From assembly GCF_000213805.1 (NCBI RefSeq), contig NC_015556.1, positions 4,355,001 through 4,419,000 of the forward strand: 64,000 nt of DNA, in the 5' to 3' direction. Below are positions 58,550 to 64,000 of the stretch, in pieces. The translations under genes were made by a program, and so were the position numbers. Below the pieces are notes generated by a model. It saw only the letters and a list, made by a program, of their open reading frames with translations. It did not search any database and was not told the origin of the DNA. Position 1 is the first letter of the stretch. Every line of letters begins with the position of its first letter. Source of the DNA: Pseudomonas fulva 12-X. Lineage in GTDB: Bacteria > Pseudomonadota > Gammaproteobacteria > Pseudomonadales > Pseudomonadaceae.

Positions 58550-59410
58550 ATGCGCTGGAAACGAGCTCGCCGCAGTGACAACGTCGTGGACGCCCGCGGT
58601 GGCGGTGGCATGCGCTTTGGTGGCGGCCGCGGGCTGAGCCTGGGCGGCATCGCCATCGTCGTGGTGGTCGGCTTGCTGATGGGCCAAGACCCACTGCAGA
58701 TCCTCGGCCAGCTCGCCGGCCAGGGCGGCTACAGCACGACCCAGGCCGACCGCCCGGCGGGCAATGACGAGCAATCGGAATTCGTGCGCGCGGTACTCGG
58801 CGATACCGAAGACACCTGGCGCACCATCTTCCAGGCCAACAGCCGTCAGTATCAGGACCCGAAGCTGGTGCTGTTCGATGGCGGCGTGAATTCGGCCTGC
58901 GGCTTCGCCAGCTCGGCGGTCGGCCCCTTCTACTGCCCGGGCGATCGCCAGGTCTATCTGGACCTGAGCTTCTTCCGCGATCTGGAACAGCGCTACGGCG
59001 CAGCCGGCGATTTCGCCCAGGCCTACGTGATCGCCCACGAGGTCGGTCACCATGTGCAGACGCTCTTGGGCGTATCCGCCAAGGTCGATGCAGCGCGCCA
59101 GCGCGGCGAGAATCTGGAAGGTGCCAACGGTCTGCTGGTGCGCCAGGAACTGCAGGCCGACTGCCTGGCCGGCATCTGGGCGCACCACGCCCAGCGCCGC
59201 CTGGATTGGCTGGAGCCGGGCGACCTGGAAGAGGCACTGAACGCCGCCAACGCCATCGGCGACGACCGCCTGCAGCAACAGGCCCGCGGCCGCGTGGTGC
59301 CGGACTCCTTCACCCACGGCACCTCGGCGCAGCGCGTGCAGTGGTTCACCACCGGCTTCGAGAGCGGCAAGGTCGGCGCCTGCGATACCTTTTCCAGCGC
59401 TCGTCTATGA
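58550..59410 (+). CDS. YpfJ-family neutral zinc metallopeptidase
   Basis: Membrane-anchored protein of 286 residues with a basic, Gly/Arg-rich N-terminus, one membrane helix (about 31-48), then a peptidase domain with HEVGHHVQ (HExxH) and the downstream metal ligand segment [28 protein letters not shown] is the family signature. Substrate unknown. AAAGGA precedes the ATG. Confidence 0.9.
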   Translation: MRWKRARRSDNVVDARGGGGMRFGGGRGLSLGGIAIVVVVGLLMGQDPLQILGQLAGQGGYSTTQADRPAGNDEQSEFVRAVLGDTEDTWRTIFQANSRQYQDPKLVLFDGGVNSACGFASSAVGPFYCPGDRQVYLDLSFFRDLEQRYGAAGDFAQAYVIAHEVGHHVQTLLGVSAKVDAARQRGENLEGANGLLVRQELQADCLAGIWAHHAQRRLDWLEPGDLEEALNAANAIGDDRLQQQARGRVVPDSFTHGTSAQRVQWFTTGFESGKVGACDTFSSARL

Positions 59411-59459
59411 TTCGTGGTGCAGGCATACTTCACCTTTTTCATGGCCGGGCACTTCTTAC

Positions 59460-60521
59460 ATGCGCATTCTCGTCACCGGTGGGGCGGGCTTTATCGGCTC
59501 CGCGCTGATCCGCCACCTGATCAAAAACACCGACCATGAGGTGCTCAACCTCGACAAGCTGACCTATGCCGGCAACCTGGAATCGCTGCGCGAGGTCGAG
59601 AATGACCCGCGCTACGGTTTCCTGCAGGCCGATATCGGCGATCAGGCTGCAGTCAGCGAGGCGCTAGACAGCTTCCAACCGGATGCCATCATGCACCTGG
59701 CGGCCGAGTCCCACGTCGACCGCTCCATCGACGGCCCGGCAGCGTTCATCCAGACCAATATCGTCGGCACCTACGCGCTGCTCGAAGCCACCCGCGCCTA
59801 CTGGGCCAAGCTGGAAGAGCCGCGCCGCCAGGCGTTTCGCTTCCACCATATTTCCACCGACGAGGTGTATGGCGACCTGCACGGCGTCGACGACCTGTTC
59901 ACCGAAACCACGCCCTACGCGCCCAGCTCGCCTTACTCGGCCAGCAAGGCGGCGTCAGACCATCTGGTGCGCGCCTGGCAGCGCACCTATGGCCTGCCGG
60001 TGCTGCTAACCAACTGCTCGAACAACTACGGCCCGTATCACTTCCCGGAAAAGCTGATCCCGCTGGTGATCCTCAACGCCCTGGATGGCAAACCACTGCC
60101 GGTTTACGGCAATGGCCAGCAGGTGCGCGACTGGCTGTTCGTCGAAGACCATGCCCGTGCCCTGCTGCAGGTGGTCACCCGCGGCGTGGTCGGCGAGACC
60201 TACAACATCGGCGGCCACAACGAGCAGAAGAACTTGGACGTGGTGCACGCCATCTGTGACCTGCTCGACGAGCTGCAGCCCCGCGCGGCGGGCTCCTACC
60301 GCGAGCAGGTCACCTTCGTCACCGACCGCCCCGGCCATGACCTGCGCTACGCCATCGACGCCAGCAAGATCGAGCGCGAGCTGGGCTGGACCCCCGAAGA
60401 AACCTTCCCCAGCGGCCTGCGCAAGACCGTGCGCTGGTACCTGGATAACCTCGACTGGTGCCGCCGTGTACAGGACGGCAGCTACCAGCGCGAACGGCTC
60501 GGCGCCCCCAAGGAGCAGTAA
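59460..60521 (+). CDS. rmlB: dTDP-glucose 4,6-dehydratase
   Basis: Second enzyme of dTDP-L-rhamnose synthesis, 353 residues. NAD fold [15 protein letters not shown], the catalytic STDEVYGDL segment, YSASK (YxxxK) and [15 protein letters not shown] are present. First gene of a tight rmlB-A-C-D operon; rhamnose enters lipopolysaccharide core/O-antigen and rhamnolipids in Pseudomonas. Confidence 0.97.
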   Translation: MRILVTGGAGFIGSALIRHLIKNTDHEVLNLDKLTYAGNLESLREVENDPRYGFLQADIGDQAAVSEALDSFQPDAIMHLAAESHVDRSIDGPAAFIQTNIVGTYALLEATRAYWAKLEEPRRQAFRFHHISTDEVYGDLHGVDDLFTETTPYAPSSPYSASKAASDHLVRAWQRTYGLPVLLTNCSNNYGPYHFPEKLIPLVILNALDGKPLPVYGNGQQVRDWLFVEDHARALLQVVTRGVVGETYNIGGHNEQKNLDVVHAICDLLDELQPRAAGSYREQVTFVTDRPGHDLRYAIDASKIERELGWTPEETFPSGLRKTVRWYLDNLDWCRRVQDGSYQRERLGAPKEQ

Positions 60522-60524
60522 TCG

Positions 60525-61394
60525 ATGAAAGGCATCATCCTCGCCGGCGGTTCCGGCACCCGGCTGCACCCGATCACCCTGGGCCTGTCCAAGCAGCTGC
60601 TGCCGATCTACGACAAGCCGATGATCTACTACCCGCTGTCGGTGCTGATGCTCGCCGGCATCCGCGAAATCCTGGTGATTTCCACGCCCCACGATCTGCC
60701 GCAGTTCAAGAAGCTGCTCGGTGATGGCAGCCAGTTCGGCCTCGAACTGAGCTATGCCGAACAGCCGGAGCCGGACGGCCTGGCCCGCGCCTTTATCATT
60801 GGCGAAGAATTCATCGGCAACGATTCGGTGTGCCTGATCCTTGGCGACAACATCTTCCACGGCCAGCACTTCACCGAAAAACTGCTGCGCGCCGCCGCTG
60901 CCGACAAAGGCGCCACGGTATTCGGCTACTGGGTCAAGGATCCTGAGCGCTTCGGTGTAGTGGAATTCGATGCCCAAGGCCAGGCGATTTCCATCGAGGA
61001 AAAACCGGCCCAGCCGCGCTCCAGCTACGCCGTGACGGGTTTGTATTTCTACGACAACGACGTGATCGAAATCGCCAAGGCGGTCAAGCCCTCGCCGCGC
61101 GGCGAGCTGGAGATCACCGACGTCAACAATGCCTACCTGCAGCGCGGCGATCTGCGCGTCGAGCGCTTCGGCCGCGGCTTCGCCTGGCTCGACACCGGCA
61201 CCCACGACAGCCTGCTGGAAGCCTCGCAGTACGTGCAAACCATCGAGCACCGTCAGGGGCTGAAGGTCGCCTGCCTGGAGGAGATCGCCTACGGGCAAGG
61301 CTGGATCGACCGCGACTGCCTGCTGCGCCAGGCCAAGGCATTCGGCAAGACCGGTTATGGCCAGTACCTGTTCAGTCTCGCCGAGGACAACTGA
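60525..61394 (+). CDS. rmlA: Glucose-1-phosphate thymidylyltransferase
   Basis: First enzyme of dTDP-L-rhamnose synthesis, 289 residues, feedback inhibited by dTDP-rhamnose in the family. Nucleotide loop [28 protein letters not shown] and [10 protein letters not shown] are visible. Starts three bases after rmlB and its stop overlaps the rmlC ATG. Confidence 0.97.
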   Translation: MKGIILAGGSGTRLHPITLGLSKQLLPIYDKPMIYYPLSVLMLAGIREILVISTPHDLPQFKKLLGDGSQFGLELSYAEQPEPDGLARAFIIGEEFIGNDSVCLILGDNIFHGQHFTEKLLRAAAADKGATVFGYWVKDPERFGVVEFDAQGQAISIEEKPAQPRSSYAVTGLYFYDNDVIEIAKAVKPSPRGELEITDVNNAYLQRGDLRVERFGRGFAWLDTGTHDSLLEASQYVQTIEHRQGLKVACLEEIAYGQGWIDRDCLLRQAKAFGKTGYGQYLFSLAEDN

Positions 61395-61939
61395 TGCACA
61401 TCATTCAAACCGCCATCCCCGATGTTCTGATACTCGAACCCAAGGTGTTCGGTGATGAACGCGGCTTTTTCTATGAAAGTTTCAACGCCCGCGCCTTCAG
61501 CGAAGCCACCGGCCTGAACCCCAATTTCGTGCAGGACAACCACTCGCGCTCGCAACAGGGCGTGCTGCGCGGCCTGCACTATCAGGTCGAACAGGCCCAG
61601 GGCAAGCTGGTGCGGGTCACCGCCGGCAAGGTGTATGACGTGGCCGTGGATCTGCGCCGTCAGTCGCCGACCTTCGGCCAGTGGGTAGGCACCCACCTGT
61701 CCGCCGACAACAAACGGCAGATGTGGGTGCCGGAAGGCTTCGCCCATGGTTTTCTGGTGCTCAGCGAATTCGCCGACTTCCTCTACAAGACCACCGACTA
61801 TTACGCGCCAGCCCATGAACGCTGCATCCGCTGGGACGATCCCAAGTTGGCCATCGCCTGGCCGCTGCAGGGCGAGCCCAAGCTGTCGGCCAAGGATCAG
61901 CAGGGCCTGAGCTTCGACGCAGCGGACATGTTCGCATGA
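61394..61939 (+). CDS. rmlC: dTDP-4-dehydrorhamnose 3,5-epimerase
   Basis: Cupin-fold epimerase of 181 residues: EPKVFGDERGFFYESFN, NHSRSQQGVLRGLHYQ (catalytic His) and WVPEGFAHGFLVLSE. Its start and end both overlap neighbours by one to four bases. Confidence 0.96.
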   Translation: MHIIQTAIPDVLILEPKVFGDERGFFYESFNARAFSEATGLNPNFVQDNHSRSQQGVLRGLHYQVEQAQGKLVRVTAGKVYDVAVDLRRQSPTFGQWVGTHLSADNKRQMWVPEGFAHGFLVLSEFADFLYKTTDYYAPAHERCIRWDDPKLAIAWPLQGEPKLSAKDQQGLSFDAADMFA

Positions 61940-62805
61940 AGATCCTTCTGCTCGGCCAGCACGGCCAGGTCAGTCGTGAGTTGCAGTTGTTGCTCAGTCA
62001 GGGTCACGAATTGATTGTGCTGGGCCGCGAACAACTCGACCTCGCCGAGACCGATAACCTGCGTGACGCGGTGCGTCGCCTGCAGCCGCAGCTGATCATC
62101 AATGCCGCTGCGCACACGGCAGTCGATGCTGCGGAGAGCGAGCCGGAAGCTGCCTTCGCGATCAACGCCACCGCGCCCGGCGTACTCGCCGAGGAAGCCG
62201 CAGCGTTGGACGTACCGCTGATCCACTATTCCACCGATTACGTGTTCGACGGCAGCAAAGCCAGCGCCTACGACGAGAGCGATGCGCCCAACCCGCTGGG
62301 CGTCTATGGCCGCAGCAAGCTGGCCGGTGAGCAGGCCGTCGCCGCGGTGGGCGGCAAGCACCTGATCCTGCGCACCAGTTGGGTATATTCGCTGCACGGG
62401 CGCAACTTCCTGCTGACCATGCAGCGCCTGCTGCAGGAACGCGAGCAGCTGAGCGTGGTGGCCGACCAGATCGGCGCGCCGACCTGGGCTGGCAGCATCG
62501 CCGCGGCCACCGTGCAGCTCATCGAGCGCTGGCAGAGCGCGCAAACCGCTACCTGGGGCGTCTACCACTTCACCGCCCGCGGCGAGACCGCCTGGTTTGG
62601 CTTTGCCGAGGCCATCGCCGCGCAGCTGCAGGCCCAGGGCAAGACCGTTGCCCAGCTCACGTCCATCGCCACCACGCAGTACCCGACGCCTGCAAGGCGC
62701 CCACTCAACTCGCGGCTCGATTGCTCGCGCCTGGAGCGCGACTGGGGCGTGCGCCTGCCGGACTGGCACGATGGGCTGCTCGAGTGCCTGAACGCTCCGC
62801 GTTGA
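61936..62805 (+). CDS. rmlD: dTDP-4-dehydrorhamnose reductase
   Basis: Last enzyme of the pathway, 289 residues, NADPH-dependent: LLLGQHGQVSRELQ, INAAAHTAVDAAESEP, YSTDYVFDG and YGRSKLAGE (YxxxK). The order B-A-C-D differs from the B-D-A-C order I recall in P. aeruginosa, although dctB follows in both. Confidence 0.96.
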   Translation: MKILLLGQHGQVSRELQLLLSQGHELIVLGREQLDLAETDNLRDAVRRLQPQLIINAAAHTAVDAAESEPEAAFAINATAPGVLAEEAAALDVPLIHYSTDYVFDGSKASAYDESDAPNPLGVYGRSKLAGEQAVAAVGGKHLILRTSWVYSLHGRNFLLTMQRLLQEREQLSVVADQIGAPTWAGSIAAATVQLIERWQSAQTATWGVYHFTARGETAWFGFAEAIAAQLQAQGKTVAQLTSIATTQYPTPARRPLNSRLDCSRLERDWGVRLPDWHDGLLECLNAPR

Positions 62806-62817
62806 TGCCAGCCTGTA

Positions 62818-62847
62818 GCCCGGGTTGAGCGCAGCGATACCCGGGGC
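62818..62847. repeat. CCCGGGT inverted repeat before dctB
   Basis: GCCCGGGTTGAGCGCAGCGA followed by the inverted arm ACCCGGGGC. A dispersed intergenic repeat type, related to the palindrome after purH; it may also act as an rml terminator structure. Confidence 0.65.
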
Positions 62848-62934
62848 ACCACCCTCCATCGCTGCACTCGGGCCGGGCTACCTGGCGCCCGGCGTATGCG
62901 GTCATAATGGCCCGGTCTTCCCGGCGCCCACACG

Positions 62935-64000
62935 ATGAACACGATTCCCAGCACCATTCCCAAACGCCCTCGCTGGCGCAGCCTGGCAATCCTGGCCCTG
63001 CTGCTGGCGCCGCTGCTGTGGCCGCTGCATTACGTGGCCGACCGCTACTACCGCACCCAGCTGACCGAGCAGAACCGCCAGACCCTCGACCTGTACGTGG
63101 CCAACCTGCTGGGCACCCTGCGCCGCTACGAAGTGCTGCCGCCGATTCTCGGTGACCTGCCAGGCCTGCGCACCGTGCTGGCCACGCCGGCCGACGAGGC
63201 GGCGCAGGCCGCCGCCAACCAGCTGCTCAAGCGGGTACGCCAGCAGACGGGCGCCGACGTTATCTACCTGATGAACACCAAGGGCGAAACCCTGGCCGCG
63301 TCCAACTGGGACCAGCAGGACACCTTCGTGCGCGGCAACTTCGCCTTCCGCCCCTACTTCCAGGAAGCACTGGCTGGCCGTCTGGGCCGCTTCTTCGGCC
63401 TCGGCACCACCTCCGGCAAGCGCGGCTACTACTTCGCCTCGGCGGTCTACGACGGCAACCAGAAGATCGGCGTGATGGTCATCAAGGTCGACCTCGATCA
63501 CACCGAAAGCCTGTGGGGCAACACGCCGGAGCAACTGCTGGTGACCGACGGCAACGGCGTGGTGATCCTGACTTCACGCCCGGACTGGCGCTTTCACGCC
63601 AGCCGCCCACTGGACAAGGCCGAGCGCGCCTCCATCGCCGCCATCCAGCCCTACCCGACGCAGTCCCCACCGCCTCTGCACCTGGACGCCGACGTCTGGC
63701 TGACCCAGAGCCGGGTGCTCGATGAAACCGGCTGGAGCGTGAGCATTCTCGCCCCACGGCTGGTGCTCGACCGCTCGGTGCGCACCGTGATGGCCATCGG
63801 TGGCGGCGCCCTGCTGGTGCTGATCCTGCTGGTCGGCCTGATGATGCAGCGCCGCCGTCACTACCTGGACCGCATCGCCCTCAACACCCGCGCCCGTCAG
63901 GAGCTGGAACAGCGCGTACAGGAACGTACCCAGGACCTGGAACGCCTCAACAGCCGCCTCAAGCAGGAAGTACTGGAGCGCGAGCAGGCCCAGCAGGAAC
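62935..64000 (+). CDS. dctB: C4-dicarboxylate sensor kinase DctB (3' end cut by window)
   Basis: The first 355 residues of a membrane histidine kinase. A membrane helix (about 12-32), a periplasmic double-Cache sensor (TADVIYLMNTKGETLAASNW, FRPYFQEALAGRLGRFFGLG), a second helix (about 282-303) and the coiled-coil linker (LEQRVQERTQDLERLNSRL) are seen. The kinase domain lies beyond the window. The sensor wording and position after rml match DctB of Pseudomonas, which controls C4-dicarboxylate uptake with DctD. Confidence 0.87.
   Translation, partial: MNTIPSTIPKRPRWRSLAILALLLAPLLWPLHYVADRYYRTQLTEQNRQTLDLYVANLLGTLRRYEVLPPILGDLPGLRTVLATPADEAAQAAANQLLKRVRQQTGADVIYLMNTKGETLAASNWDQQDTFVRGNFAFRPYFQEALAGRLGRFFGLGTTSGKRGYYFASAVYDGNQKIGVMVIKVDLDHTESLWGNTPEQLLVTDGNGVVILTSRPDWRFHASRPLDKAERASIAAIQPYPTQSPPPLHLDADVWLTQSRVLDETGWSVSILAPRLVLDRSVRTVMAIGGGALLVLILLVGLMMQRRRHYLDRIALNTRARQELEQRVQERTQDLERLNSRLKQEVLEREQAQQE

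Overview
The window is a piece of a Pseudomonas chromosome: high GC, almost gapless coding on both strands, and gene orders that I recall from P. aeruginosa PAO1 (dsbD-aroQ-accBC-prmA-dusB-fis-purH-purD-retS, then pckA-hslO-PAP2-hslR-rimK-ldcA-amgS/amgR-tex-thioesterase-gshA, then the rml genes before dctB). The species cannot be named from sequence alone. It is not PAO1-like in content, because it carries a complete ferulate/vanillate route that PAO1 lacks.

Layout. 1-15 kb: housekeeping genes (thiol-disulfide transfer to the periplasm, fatty-acid initiation, ribosomal L11 methylation, tRNA dihydrouridine/Fis, purine synthesis) ending with the hybrid sensor RetS. 15-19 kb: a LysR regulator, a 12-TM carrier and an unusual RecQ helicase. 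19.5-37.8 kb: pckA, redox chaperone Hsp33, the RimA-RimB-RimK ribosome-modification module, a large MASE1-PAS-GGDEF-EAL protein, the AmgRS envelope-stress pair, Tex and GshA. 37.9-58 kb: an RMF-like small protein, then a catabolic block for lignin-type aromatics. This block holds a MarR regulator, acd, a thiolase, fcs, vdh, ech, two aromatic-acid MFS carriers, an OprD-type porin, vanAB with its repressor VanR, and pobR/pobA. 58-64 kb: a DUF411 protein, a zinc metallopeptidase, rmlBACD for dTDP-L-rhamnose, and the start of dctB.

How the catabolic genes fit: ferulate and p-coumarate are imported, activated by Fcs, cleaved by Ech to vanillin or 4-hydroxybenzaldehyde, and oxidised by Vdh. VanAB then turns vanillate, and PobA turns 4-hydroxybenzoate, into protocatechuate. 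The protocatechuate ring-cleavage genes are not in this window. Two copies of a VanR-type operator lie in the vanA/transporter intergenic region, and an inverted repeat upstream of ech shares a ten-base motif with the vanA promoter.

The most notable non-coding feature is a probable Rsm-type small RNA (about 46687-46798) between ech and a DUF3237 gene. It has four successive hairpins that each expose GGA in the loop, an intrinsic terminator, and a partial GacA-box-like sequence near -60. RetS, which controls such RNAs through GacS/GacA in P. aeruginosa, lies in the same window. Other points worth a second look are a RecQ with its zinc cluster displaced to the C-terminus, ten tandem CACCTG hexamers inside a gene, a 165-bp MITE-like element with terminal inverted repeats and a possible target duplication, and inverted repeat pairs bracketing gshA-marR.
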